This document shows, piece after piece, positions 37,909 through 46,291 of a stretch of DNA of 64,000 bases (its first letter is position 1; each line of letters starts with the position of its first letter). Origin of the DNA: Tundrisphaera sp051175315 (lineage in GTDB: Bacteria > Planctomycetota > Planctomycetia > Isosphaerales > Isosphaeraceae); the NCBI RefSeq assembly GCF_051175315.1, contig NZ_CP195100.1, positions 6,882,001 to 6,946,000 of the forward strand, in the 5' to 3' direction. The position numbers and the translations under genes are program-made. The notes beneath the pieces are model-generated. The model had not been told where the DNA came from and made no database searches. It saw only the letters and a list, made by a program, of their open reading frames with translations.

Positions 37909-38829
37909 TTAGCAAGCGAGAGCCGCCTCGGGTTCCTCCTGGGTCATCTCGTCCTTGGGTCGGCCGTAAGACAAAATATGATCCGCAGCTTTGCTGGCGG
38001 CTGCCGAGGCCGAGAAGATGTAGCGGGGATCGTCCCGGAGCGCCCGGAGCCAAGATTTGACGTAGGAGTTGACGTTGGTCAAATCATCGCTCTGGGGCAC
38101 GCCCAGTTCTGCCGAGATGAAGGCAGCCGTTATTTCCGACCGCAACTCGCCACTTGGGTAGTCGCCCTTCCACCCGAGCCGAGATTCGCTCCAGTGGGCC
38201 AACTCGTGGAAGAGGGTCCCGTAATATTCCTTGGCGTCGTTGAATTGGCTCTTGTTCGGGCACTGGATGAAGTCTTGACCGGGGCTGTAGAACGCCCGGT
38301 CCCCGCCGAACCTAATATCAGCGGCCGTCGCCTCGATGGCGGTTTCGGCGGGCTGGTAGTCTGGGAAGTGGTTGGCGTCCGAAGTGGCCGGGACCTGCCA
38401 TTTCTCGGCCCCGTGGACCTGATCCGCCGAGAAGACCACGAACGACCGCATCAAAGGAAACTTGGTATCCTTCGTCTCGCCGGTCTTCGCATCAACTTCG
38501 GACTTCTCAATGGGCTTGTACAAGACGACGTGGCATCCCCACTGGCCGGATTCGACGCCAGCAGGACGGGGTTTGACGATACAACCACGATCACGCCATT
38601 GGTTGAACGTCGCAAAATTACGGCTCGTGAATCCGAAACGACGGGCATGAAGCTGAAGCAACAGGACGTTGATTCCGTTGTAGTTCTTGCCCGTCACAGC
38701 ATTGGCGGGCATCCCCTTGCCGTTGGGATGGACCGACCAGCCCATCCGCCAGGGTGGGATTCTACCGGCTTCCAGGGCCGTGATAATCGAGTCGGTGATC
38801 TGGCGGCGGATCTCGGTCTGGCTCGGCAT
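37909..38829 (-). CDS. ardC: ArdC-type antirestriction protein (ssDNA-binding domain plus zincin-like metallopeptidase)
   Basis: 306 aa from the ATG at 38829, AGGA 8 bases upstream. The N-terminal ArdC domain shows ITDSIITALEAGRIPPWRMG, YNGINVLLLQLHARRFGF and ATFNQWRDRGC. The C-terminal zincin part has the metal-binding HELAH motif (His 208 and 212) in YGTLFHELAHWSESRLG, then ELRSEITAAFISAELG with the downstream Glu. ArdC proteins protect incoming plasmid DNA from host restriction by binding single-stranded DNA. Here it belongs to an element that itself carries restriction-type systems. Confidence 0.9.
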   Translation of the reverse strand: MPSQTEIRRQITDSIITALEAGRIPPWRMGWSVHPNGKGMPANAVTGKNYNGINVLLLQLHARRFGFTSRNFATFNQWRDRGCIVKPRPAGVESGQWGCHVVLYKPIEKSEVDAKTGETKDTKFPLMRSFVVFSADQVHGAEKWQVPATSDANHFPDYQPAETAIEATAADIRFGGDRAFYSPGQDFIQCPNKSQFNDAKEYYGTLFHELAHWSESRLGWKGDYPSGELRSEITAAFISAELGVPQSDDLTNVNSYVKSWLRALRDDPRYIFSASAAASKAADHILSYGRPKDEMTQEEPEAALAC

Positions 38830-39047
38830 CGACTCATTCCTGGAGGGTGTCGGGCGGTCAACACTCACCAGGGTCCTGCTCGTGTTACCGGGGTCGGGCT
38901 CCGGCTAGATCAGGTGGGGGAGGAAGCACAGGAAAGACCTCCATGGAAAGACTTTTGGCCAGGCATGACGTACTTGCCCGGTCGAAGCACGAGAGCCACG
39001 CTCCTCAGGCGGCGAATCCACAAAATACCTGCGGATGTCCCCGGCCT

Positions 39048-39212
39048 TCATAAAAAGAGCCAAGACCCTACGAGCCGCCCGACGAACACAATCAAGGCGA
39101 CCGTCCCGACGAACCCGACCACGACCAGGAGCACCGGCAGCAGGGCAATCACGATCCCGATCGCCATCACAGCGAGCCAGGCGATGAACAGGAAGCCAAT
39201 CAGGCGTTCCAT
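39048..39212 (-). CDS. Small membrane protein
   Basis: 54 aa, MERLIGFLFIAWLAVMAIGI onward, almost entirely hydrophobic with two likely membrane passes separated near LLPVLLVV. The ribosome site AAAGGAG is 6 bases before the ATG. It follows the 64-aa gene by 36 bases and may be co-transcribed with it. No function can be assigned. Confidence 0.65.
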   Translation of the reverse strand: MERLIGFLFIAWLAVMAIGIVIALLPVLLVVVGFVGTVALIVFVGRLVGSWLFL

Positions 39213-39248
39213 CGGGTCTCCTTTGAGGGGGTTGAGCGGCCGTCCTGC

Positions 39249-39443
39249 TCAACGGAGCAGGTCGGCGTAGAGGCGGGCAATCTGCCGATTCACGTCGTCG
39301 GGGTCGGCGAACAACAGGGCCTCACGGAGCCGTCGGCTCCAACCCTGGCCCGTCCAGAACCACTCGCCTTGGCGTTTGCGATCCCGGACCACATAGCGGC
39401 GGAATTTAGGGTCGCCGACCAGTCTCGGGACGAACGGGGGCAT
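39249..39443 (-). CDS. Small hypothetical protein
   Basis: 64 aa with AGGAG 6 bases before the ATG at 39443. Basic and aromatic (FRRYVVRDRKRQGEWFWTG, then QGWSRRLREALLF). Similar short GEWFWTGxGWS proteins are found on mobile elements; function unknown. Confidence 0.62.
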   Translation of the reverse strand: MPPFVPRLVGDPKFRRYVVRDRKRQGEWFWTGQGWSRRLREALLFADPDDVNRQIARLYADLLR

Positions 39444-39481
39444 GACCTGCTCCTGAGGACGCAGACTTGTGTTCCCCTCCT

Positions 39482-39495
39482 AGGGTTCTAACCCT
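39482..39495. promoter_or_regulatory. Short inverted repeat upstream of the 64-aa gene
   Basis: AGGGTT-CT-AACCCT, 39 bases before the start at 39443. It keeps the AGGGT core of the leader repeats at similar distance. Confidence 0.4.
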
Positions 39496-39941
39496 CTTTG
39501 GAATTTGGGAGGCAAGCGGAGTTGAGTTCTCGGTCATTGCCCCCGTGCTCTGGGAGCCAAGGAAGATTCGATCCTGGCCGAGATCGAACCGCCGAGAACG
39601 AAGTCGCTGGATCTTGTTCGGTCATGCAGGCTTGGCCGGGGCTGACGGGAGACGACAACGGTGGTGGCAGGTTGATGCCTATCCACAATGAAATACTGGT
39701 GATGGGTGGCGAAGACGCCAAGCACTAATAAATAGTTCTCCGCCACGGAATCTGCCGAGGTCGGGGAAACAGTCGGGGGAGAATCGAACTCGGGGACACC
39801 CAAGTGCCAAGCTATTAACGAGCCCAGATCATTCGAGGGACGCTCAGCCCGTGGCGATTATCAGTGAAACGACGAGACGTGAACAAAGAGCCACGAGAGT
39901 ATCGAAGCCCCTTAGCTAGTCTAACCGAGAACCCGAAATCC

Positions 39942-39955
39942 GTGAGACTTGAGAC
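39942..39955 (-). repeat. 14-bp replication-module motif, inverted copy
   Basis: Reverse complement of GTCTCAAGTCTCAC, exact to the copies at 42262 and 43339. Confidence 0.7.
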
Positions 39956-40376
39956 CAGCGATGCGAGCGTAAACGAGTGAATTCACGAACTGATGGCAGC
40001 GTCAGCGAATGATAAATTGCAGGTCACACTGGCCGTATCCCAAGAAGAGTTGGATTCGGTATCGCAGGCAACACCTCATGCTTGGAAAACCTGGCGGTTC
40101 GAGAGGAGACTTGTCTCATCGTAGTCTGCGAGCTAACAGGCATGTTCCCTGCGAGAATCGGGGACTCCATCTGGTAGCCCTCGCCAGAATGTCTGCACGG
40201 AAATTATCGGATAGCTTGACGGTCATGCGAAGATTTCGGATGACAATCTACCGATGTCGGCCGGGAAACCCGCTGTCGCTCACCTGGCAGGAATTGGTGC
40301 CAAATTCGGGAGAAGAGCCGCAATAATCACCGGGTTCCCCGCCAGGCAAACATCAGGTCATCCGGGAGAATCCAAG

Positions 40377-40430
40377 CGGGAGGGGGCGGTACGGGAGCGA
40401 GCGCAGCGAGCGATCGACTGCCCCCTCCCG
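40377..40430. other. Stem-loop 1 of the putative origin
   Basis: Perfect 11-bp arms CGGGAGGGGGC and GCCCCCTCCCG. The 32-base loop contains GCGAGCGCAGCGAGC (40397-40411), which recurs in stem-loop 2. Confidence 0.65.
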
Positions 40431-40434
40431 CCTC

Positions 40435-40459
40435 GCATTGCGAGCGCAGCGAGCAATGC
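40435..40459. other. Stem-loop 2 of the putative origin
   Basis: Perfect 7-bp arms GCATTGC and GCAATGC. The second exact copy of GCGAGCGCAGCGAGC (40440-40454) spans its loop. Confidence 0.65.
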
Positions 40460-40514
40460 CCTTCTCTTAACATCTTCTCGTTCCACTTATGTTCTAATTG
40501 TATTGTTGGACTTC

Positions 40515-40626
40515 TGGTGAATCCCCAGGAAGCATGGTGATTTGCCGGCGAAAAACGGTGATCCATCGGTGAGGAATAGTGAGACCGAGGAATTTTGGTG
40601 ATTTTTCATTGTATCTGGTGATTTTG
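40515..40626 (+). repeat. Iteron-like array, six ~20-bp-spaced units
   Basis: The core GGTGA (one AGTGA) begins at 40516, 40536, 40557, 40578, 40597 and 40617, spacings of 20, 21, 21, 19 and 20 bases, with TGGTGATTT in three units. Two helical turns per unit is the typical iteron phasing for Rep binding. The array ends 40 bases before the Rep-like start. Confidence 0.7.
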
Positions 40627-40665
40627 TAGACAGCCTTCATATGTATTAGTTAAATAGGAGGGACA

Positions 40666-41952
40666 ATGAAGGGCAAGTGCTATCTGAAGTTGGTTCAGAC
40701 CCACAAGGGTTTCGATCGCCTCTCGCTACACGAGCGGCTCATCTACAGCTACCTCGTGAGCAGGGGCTCGGCCAGGCAGCGGGAAATTGCGGAATGGCTC
40801 GGGATCGGCATCAACACCGTGACCCGCTGCTGCGGCAAACAGGGTTCCCTCGTGGTGCAGCATCGGCTCGTCGGTCGCATCGGCGGCCGGGTGGTGCCCC
40901 TCGAACCGGGCGACATGCACGAGGGTTGGTTCCGACGCTTCCGCCAGGACGAGCGAGGCTGGCGGAAGGCGTTCAAGTACATCAAGGTCTACATGCCATC
41001 CGGGGATTCGCCCCTCGTCCTGCGTGACCACATCGTCCTGTCGGTCCTCTACGGCATGGCGGGGACGAAGAGTGTGATTCCCAGGGTCGCCCCGCAGTAT
41101 TTCGTCGAGGTCCTGGGCATCGCATACCGGACCGCCAGGGCCGCCCTCGAAGACCTCCAGGAACACCACCTCATCCTCCTTGAGGACAATCCCGCCGGAA
41201 CCGGCCTGACGGTCACTCTCGGCGGCCTCGACGAAGGGATGCTGCATTGGTTCCGCATGGCCGCTCCGAGGCGAGATCCCGCTGGCCCGGCGCTACCCAG
41301 GATCGCCTCGATGTTCGCAGACGGCCACCGTCCCGACCTCAAGGACCTTGCCGAGGTCGAATCGCTGCGGAGGGCCGAGATGCGATCCCATGGGAAAGGC
41401 CCACGGCCGTCCGACCGGATCAACAATCAGGCCGATGCCAAGCCGATCCAACATGGGATGGACGACCCGCATACTCACCCGAGATCCATGAAACCCGAGG
41501 GGGTTACCCACGGAATCGACCGAGCCGGCTCTACCTGCGAGGAGCGGAGCCGCACAGGGGGGCTGATTGCCGGTGATGCTCCGGTCTGCGAAGACGATAT
41601 GGATTGCTTGTCGGAGGACGTGCAGGATGAGATGGCTTTGTTGGAGGCCGACCTCGAAATCATCTGCTCCGAAGCCGTCGCCTCGTCCACGAATCCTTCC
41701 GCCCATCGACTAGCAGGCGTTGCCGCCGAGAGATGCGGCGAGATTTCGGATGACATCCCGCCCGGCGATGCCCTCTACAGGTTGATCCAGGGAGCCCCTC
41801 GGGACGGAGTTGTCATGGCCGCTTGGGACGACGAGGACACCTCGACGATCGACCCAACTTGGTTGCAAGAACTTGAGTCCGCAATCGATGAATTGGGAGA
41901 GCGTCACGCCCGGAACGAAGAGGAGTTCAAACAGTCTTCAGAGGCCCTATAG
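40666..41952 (+). CDS. Replication-initiator-like protein with two winged-helix modules
   Basis: 428 aa, strong ribosome site GGAGGG 4 bases before the ATG. The N-terminal third has two helix-turn-helix/winged-helix units: LSLHERLIYSYLVSRG with REIAEWLGIGINTVTR, and LRDHIVLSVLYGMAGT with VLGIAYRTARAALEDLQ. This twin arrangement is typical of iteron plasmid initiators. The C-terminal 200 residues are acidic and low in structure. No catalytic rolling-circle motif is seen. Location next to the iterons supports the Rep role; sequence identity to a named Rep family could not be established. Confidence 0.6.
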   Translation: MKGKCYLKLVQTHKGFDRLSLHERLIYSYLVSRGSARQREIAEWLGIGINTVTRCCGKQGSLVVQHRLVGRIGGRVVPLEPGDMHEGWFRRFRQDERGWRKAFKYIKVYMPSGDSPLVLRDHIVLSVLYGMAGTKSVIPRVAPQYFVEVLGIAYRTARAALEDLQEHHLILLEDNPAGTGLTVTLGGLDEGMLHWFRMAAPRRDPAGPALPRIASMFADGHRPDLKDLAEVESLRRAEMRSHGKGPRPSDRINNQADAKPIQHGMDDPHTHPRSMKPEGVTHGIDRAGSTCEERSRTGGLIAGDAPVCEDDMDCLSEDVQDEMALLEADLEIICSEAVASSTNPSAHRLAGVAAERCGEISDDIPPGDALYRLIQGAPRDGVVMAAWDDEDTSTIDPTWLQELESAIDELGERHARNEEEFKQSSEAL

Positions 41953-42304
41953 GCGCCGTGGGAGTGCTGGATAAAACATAGCGGAGTCTCCACATCACCT
42001 TGATCGATGCCGATGGAACGACGTGGATGCCCATGATATGGACCATTATCGGTGCAGGCCCCCGGTCCGGGCGATATCGGTCTCGTCGGTCGGTTTGTTC
42101 TTCAGGGAGTAAACGGGGGTCAATCCCTCCGGCGTCCTCGTCGCCCCGAGGACGATGTTGCGGTTCGTGGATTCCAAAGGTGGCCTATCCCTTTCTTTTT
42201 CGGGCCGGTAAGGTTCCGCCCCGAGAGTCGAGACACGGCAACACGGGAGGGCGTCCTCCAAGTCTCAAGTCTCACCTAGCCCTGCACCATGGAATATGCG
42301 ACCG
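41953..42304. other. Non-coding spacer with one 14-bp motif copy
   Basis: No gene supported between the Rep-like and ATPase genes. It contains GTCTCAAGTCTCAC at 42262-42275, 29 bases before the ATPase start. Confidence 0.45.
42262..42275 (+). repeat. 14-bp replication-module motif, copy before the ATPase gene
   Basis: GTCTCAAGTCTCAC, itself a near-tandem of AGTCTCA. Confidence 0.7.
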
Positions 42305-43336
42305 ATGGCCAAGCCAATCTTCGTCCCCACCTACAAGCTCCTGAGGCGTCATTGCCAGGCGTTCGCTGAGGGCAAATTCGAGAGCCTGATCATCGTGGGG
42401 CCTCCCGGCGTGGGCAAGAGCACCGCCCTCGCCGGACTGCTCCCCGACTTTCCCACCGAGGCCGACGGCGGCCCGAGCGTCGATGAGATGAGGAAGCGGA
42501 AGGGGCACGCACGATGGATCAACAGCCGAGCGACCGGCATCCAAGTCTACGCCAACCTCTATCGGTACAGGGACGCCCCAATCATCTTCGATGACGTCGA
42601 TCAGTTGTACAAGGACAAGCAGGCGGTCGCCGTCTTGAAGGCCGCCACCGACAGCCGCCGCATCCGCAAGGTGGCCTGGCACTCGACGAGCAGGGAGCTT
42701 TCCGCCCAGGGCATCCCCAGGGAGTTCGACACGAAGTCCCAGGTCTGCATCGTGGCCAACGAATGGGAGGGCCTCGACAAGAACTTGGGGGCTCTCGAAG
42801 ACCGGGGCATCCTGCTCCGGTTCGCCCCGCCCCCGGCCGAGGTCCACATCGAGGCCGGCAACTGGTTCAAGGACGAGGCCGTCTACGAGTTCATCGGGGA
42901 GCGGCTCGGCCGCATCCACCAGCACAGCCAGCGGCTCTACGTTCACGCCCAGAAGTTCAGGAAGGCGAAGCTGGATTGGAAATCCTGGATCGAAGAGCAG
43001 ATCCAGCCGCCGGACCATCTGAAGATCCTCGACGAGATCCGCAACGATGCCGGCCTGCTCGCCGAGTCCGAGCGGTTCGCCAGGTTCCACTCGCTGACCG
43101 GGATGTCGAGGGCGACCTACTTCCGCTACGTGGCGGAATTGAGGGACCGGGATCGGGCGGCCGGTCTGATCGTCGCCAGGAGGGCGAGGCCGAGGAGGGC
43201 CGCCAAGGGAGCAGCCCCGCAAGCCGTGGAGATCACCGCCTCGCAAGCCGAGGAAGCGGCCCATCCTGTCGAGGGGGTAGCGTTCTCGCAGGTCGAGGGG
43301 GTAGCGTTCTCGCAGGTCGAGGAAGTCATGGCCTGA
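42305..43336 (+). CDS. AAA ATPase, helicase-loader/TniB-like
   Basis: 343 aa from the ATG at 42305 (an ATG at 42296 is also in frame). Walker A LIIVGPPGVGKSTALAG, Walker B APIIFDDVDQLYKD, sensor-like VAWHSTSRE and SQVCIVANEWEGL. The second half is helical with a putative HTH near MSRATYFRYVAELRDRD. The overall plan resembles DnaC/TniB-type loaders. With the Rep-like gene it forms a replication module. The C-terminus ends in two copies of VEGVAFSQ from an exact 24-bp tandem duplication. Confidence 0.68.
   Translation: MAKPIFVPTYKLLRRHCQAFAEGKFESLIIVGPPGVGKSTALAGLLPDFPTEADGGPSVDEMRKRKGHARWINSRATGIQVYANLYRYRDAPIIFDDVDQLYKDKQAVAVLKAATDSRRIRKVAWHSTSRELSAQGIPREFDTKSQVCIVANEWEGLDKNLGALEDRGILLRFAPPPAEVHIEAGNWFKDEAVYEFIGERLGRIHQHSQRLYVHAQKFRKAKLDWKSWIEEQIQPPDHLKILDEIRNDAGLLAESERFARFHSLTGMSRATYFRYVAELRDRDRAAGLIVARRARPRRAAKGAAPQAVEITASQAEEAAHPVEGVAFSQVEGVAFSQVEEVMA
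43268..43315 (+). repeat. 24-bp tandem duplication inside the ATPase gene
   Basis: Two exact copies of the unit encoding VEGVAFSQ, in frame; probably recent slippage. Confidence 0.85.
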
Positions 43337-43338
43337 AA

Positions 43339-43352
43339 GTCTCAAGTCTCAC
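43339..43352 (+). repeat. 14-bp replication-module motif, copy after the ATPase gene
   Basis: Exact copy of GTCTCAAGTCTCAC, starting 2 bases after the ATPase stop, so the gene is bracketed by direct repeats. Confidence 0.7.
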
Positions 43353-43911
43353 GAGAAGGAGAATGTCGTCGGAGATGGGGCCGGGGTGGTCTCCTCACCC
43401 CGGACTCGGGCTCCCCTCGGGGGCGAGTCGCCGAACCGGGCTCCAGCGAGGACGATCCCGGCTTGTCGCCGTTGGATTCTTTCACATTGCGAAAAACTCC
43501 ATGCACCATGCCGAGGGGCACCCGGAGGTGTGGCATCCCGCTAAATCTGCGTCATCCGACACCATGAGTCGGAGCACCCTGGATGATACGCTCGGCATCT
43601 CCCGGTGTCAGTCTGGCATCCAGGGGGCCGCAGTCCAGGGCCGAATCCAACTGATTGGTGACGATCTCGGCAGCCCTGGCAAGTAGGGGATGGGGCAGGA
43701 CTCGCTCCCAAAGTGGGAGTGGTTCCATCAGGCAAGCGGGGAACTGATCGAGGCTAACTTTCCGCTCCTCGCCCGAATCCAGGTGCTTCGGATGGAGCTT
43801 GAGGAGGGACTGATTGCATCGCTCGACTTACGGCCATGATCGATCGAGATAGCACCTCTCGCTGTCCTCATTTGGGCAGCAGGTCCACGGTCAGACCCTT
43901 GCCCGGGGCGC
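43353..43911. other. Gap with a possible minus-strand gene remnant
   Basis: No intact gene. On the minus strand, 43552 to about 43825, an open frame without an upstream ATG reads HPKHLDSGEERKVSLDQFP and ALDCGPLDARLTPGDAERI, which looks like coding sequence that has lost its start. Low confidence. Confidence 0.35.
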
Positions 43912-44310
43912 CTACAGCCCCTCCGAGGCCGAGTCGGGACTTTCGGGTGCCCCGGAGATTGTCCGGTGGATGTTGACCTCTCCGGTGGGGCGTCGAACCG
44001 ACGAGCGTAGTTCCGCCCGCCTCACCCTGGCCCGCAACTTTCGGACCTTGCGATCGGAGTAGAGCGACAGCCCAAGCGCCTCGCACAGGCGGTCCGCCAC
44101 GACAAGCGTGAGGCCCCGCTCACCCTTGACAAACCGCATCACGCCCTGGGAGGCCACACCCGCCCGCTTGGCCAACTCGTTGTGGCTGAGGCCGGAGGCT
44201 TCGATCGCCCGCCTAAGCACGTCGGCGAGGGAACGACGGGCATCCCCTTCCTCCCGTGTCGGCTGGTTATTCACGGGATGGGCCCTCTTTTTCCATTCAT
44301 AAAAGTTCAT
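43912..44310 (-). CDS. XRE-family HTH regulator A
   Basis: 132 aa from the ATG at 44310. The HTH lies at about residues 28-80: LADVLRRAIEASGLSHNELA, GVASQGVMRFVKGERGLTL, then ADRLCEALGLSL. The C-terminus is basic then acidic. Its HTH core (GERGLT...DRLCEALGL) closely resembles regulator B at 44438-45139, so they are paralogues or a repressor pair. A palindrome lies 61 bases upstream of its start. Confidence 0.82.
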   Translation of the reverse strand: MNFYEWKKRAHPVNNQPTREEGDARRSLADVLRRAIEASGLSHNELAKRAGVASQGVMRFVKGERGLTLVVADRLCEALGLSLYSDRKVRKLRARVRRAELRSSVRRPTGEVNIHRTISGAPESPDSASEGL

Positions 44311-44370
44311 GCTTTGTAGGTTAAATCGATGGACAACGACGACGAAATCGGATTGATGCAACCAATCATT

Positions 44371-44384
44371 GTGCCGATTGGCAC
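44371..44384. promoter_or_regulatory. Possible operator between two XRE regulator genes
   Basis: GTGCC-GATT-GGCAC, nested in a wider CCAATC...GATTGG inverted repeat (44362-44381). It lies in the promoter region of regulator A, a natural site for autorepression. Confidence 0.5.
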
Positions 44385-44437
44385 TAAGAGTATTTGCATC
44401 CTGGTGAGAGTATCCGAGGTTTTGGCGTCAGATGGCG

Positions 44438-45139
44438 TCAGCCAATCCATTCCTCCATGTCGTCTTCGGGATCGGGTTCGGGGTCGGGCAGGCTCGAAAA
44501 CCAACGATACAAATCATTTGTGTCGAGGATCGCCCCGAGGGAGCCGATGCAGATCGGGTCGTTATTTTGGGTGACAAGATATCTCAGGAAGCCGGGCAAA
44601 TGCTCGTGGGCCATCAATTGCTCGCTCCTCGGGTTCATCTCCAGGATCGACAGCACCAAACATTGGACGGCGACCCGCTGCTTGTCGCTTCCGTCCGCTT
44701 TGACCTCCATCAGGAAGGCGTACAGGGGGAAGTATCGCCGGGTGCGATTGAGGATGTCGCTCCAGACAGGATGGTAAAGGGAGGCGAGCGGCGCCTTGTC
44801 GTCGAGTTGGATCAGGAATAATTTGCACCTGAGAATATCGATTGTATCGAAGGATCGACGCCTGACAGTCACAGGCTCGGGACGGGTCGGGGGCGGCGCA
44901 ACCTCCGGTACCTTCTTGGGAAGCAAGGTCAGCCCGAGTACCTCGCACAGCTTGTCCACGGTCTCCGTCGTCAATCCCCTCTCGCCCGAGAGGAAGCGAT
45001 TGATCGCCTGACGTGCGACCCCGGTGCGCCTCGATAGCTCGCTGATCGAGATGCCCGAATCCCTGATCGCCCTCCTGAGCGATCCGCTCACCCCAGGGGC
45101 CTGATCATCGCCACCTTCGCCCGTTGTCGTTCCTGGCAT
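44438..45139 (-). CDS. XRE-family HTH regulator B with C-terminal sensor-like domain
   Basis: 233 aa from the ATG at 45139; a GTG at 45172 would add 11 residues. The HTH is at about 18-70: LRRAIRDSGISISELSRRTG, ARQAINRFLSGERGLTTETV, KLCEVLGLTL. The remaining ~150 residues are helical (LYHPVWSDILNRTRRYFPLY; LMAHEHLPGFLRYLVTQN) and end in a strongly acidic tail (PDPEPDPEDDMEEW). It is divergent from the gene at 45362, so it may control the plus-strand block that ends with xis-int. Confidence 0.78.
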   Translation of the reverse strand: MPGTTTGEGGDDQAPGVSGSLRRAIRDSGISISELSRRTGVARQAINRFLSGERGLTTETVDKLCEVLGLTLLPKKVPEVAPPPTRPEPVTVRRRSFDTIDILRCKLFLIQLDDKAPLASLYHPVWSDILNRTRRYFPLYAFLMEVKADGSDKQRVAVQCLVLSILEMNPRSEQLMAHEHLPGFLRYLVTQNNDPICIGSLGAILDTNDLYRWFSSLPDPEPDPEDDMEEWIG

Positions 45140-45361
45140 CGTCCGAATCCCAGCGGTCGGGGAATGATTCACTGACAGTCTTGCACGAGATCGTGGCCAC
45201 CGCCAGCCGGCCTGCTGGCCGTCTTCGTCACCCCCGACAGGGCCGCCGGGATAGGGGCACTGTCCAGCAATCGTCCTAACACTCCCAGACCGACCCCTCC
45301 GGCCCGTCGCCGGGGGCCGATCACTCGTACCCCGTCACCCCTCGGATCAGGAGCTTCTGTC

Positions 45362-46099
45362 ATGATCAACGACCAGACCGCCACCGCCACGATCGAGATG
45401 CCCGTCGCCCCCGCCGTCCTCGGCGAGGGCTCCACGGACGAACAGCTTATCGCCGCCGCCCGCAAGTACGCCAGGTCCGTGGACGGCCACGTCCGGGCGA
45501 TCCTCGACCGGAAGCGACGGGTCATCCAGGACTTCCACCGACTGGGCGAGATGCTGGTCTATCTGTACCGCCGTCGGTCGATGGGCGACTGGGGGAAGAC
45601 GCTGGGTGAGATCGGGGTCGGCACCACGACCGACAGCTACGCCCGAAAGTTCTTCAACGCCGTGACCTTCGAGCGGCTCGACGAATTCTCGTCCAAGACC
45701 GAGGCCCTGGAGAAGCTCGGCATCCTGAATCGGAAGCCCAAGGCCCAGCCCGAGTCGAAGCCCGGCACGGGGCCCGAGGCCACCTCGGCCACAACGGACC
45801 CGGCGGCCGCCCAGAACCCGGACGCCAAGTCCGAGCGGACCCAGCGGGCGGAGACCACTGAGGAGACGGCCGAACCCGCCCCGAAACCAGCCCGGAACGC
45901 CGGGAATAGGCATCCTAGCAAGCTCATCACCCCCTTGGCGCCCCCGACGTCAAAGGATCTGCTGGCCAAGGTCGTGCGAGCCCTGGAGGAGGTCGGCCAG
46001 GTCGGCGGAATGGATGCCGAAGCCCTCGACCTCCTGGACCGGGCGTCCGGCCTGCTCGTCGCCCTTCGGGAGTCCGTCATCCGGCGAGACGCAGCATGA
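45362..46099 (+). CDS. Conserved hypothetical protein (DUF3102-like helical N-terminus)
   Basis: 245 aa; AGGAG is 8 bases before the ATG. Helical N-terminal half (LIAAARKYARSVDGHVRAI, RRVIQDFHRLGEMLVYLYRR, then WGKTLGEIGVGTTTDSYARK) resembles phage/plasmid DUF3102-type proteins, which have a short DNA-binding-like helix pair. A low-complexity Ala/Pro/Glu linker follows, then a helical tail. It is first in the plus-strand block leading to the methyltransferase. Confidence 0.6.
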   Translation: MINDQTATATIEMPVAPAVLGEGSTDEQLIAAARKYARSVDGHVRAILDRKRRVIQDFHRLGEMLVYLYRRRSMGDWGKTLGEIGVGTTTDSYARKFFNAVTFERLDEFSSKTEALEKLGILNRKPKAQPESKPGTGPEATSATTDPAAAQNPDAKSERTQRAETTEETAEPAPKPARNAGNRHPSKLITPLAPPTSKDLLAKVVRALEEVGQVGGMDAEALDLLDRASGLLVALRESVIRRDAA

Positions 46100-46291
46100 G
46101 GTGATTATCGCACCGAATGAGCCACCATCGGCCTCAAGAATAAGTCGGCGACCGCAACGGACCTCGGGGCCAACCCCGAGGTCCGTTCGTGTTTCCACCT
46201 CCCCTACGACCGACTCTGCCATCCGAGCCACCCGGGGCACCAGCCGGGCGGCTCGACCCAATTCTGGTGCCCGGCAACTCCGAGATTCCCT

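Larger units (their letters stand above)
39444..40665. other. Putative replication origin region (no genes)
   Basis: Over 1.2 kb without a credible gene, more AT-rich than its surroundings. It holds a 14-bp motif copy (39942-39955), two stem-loops (40377-40459) and an iteron array (40515-40626) directly before a Rep-like gene. This is the normal layout of an iteron plasmid origin. A short T-arm-like sequence is seen at 39771-39820 on the minus strand. Confidence 0.6.
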
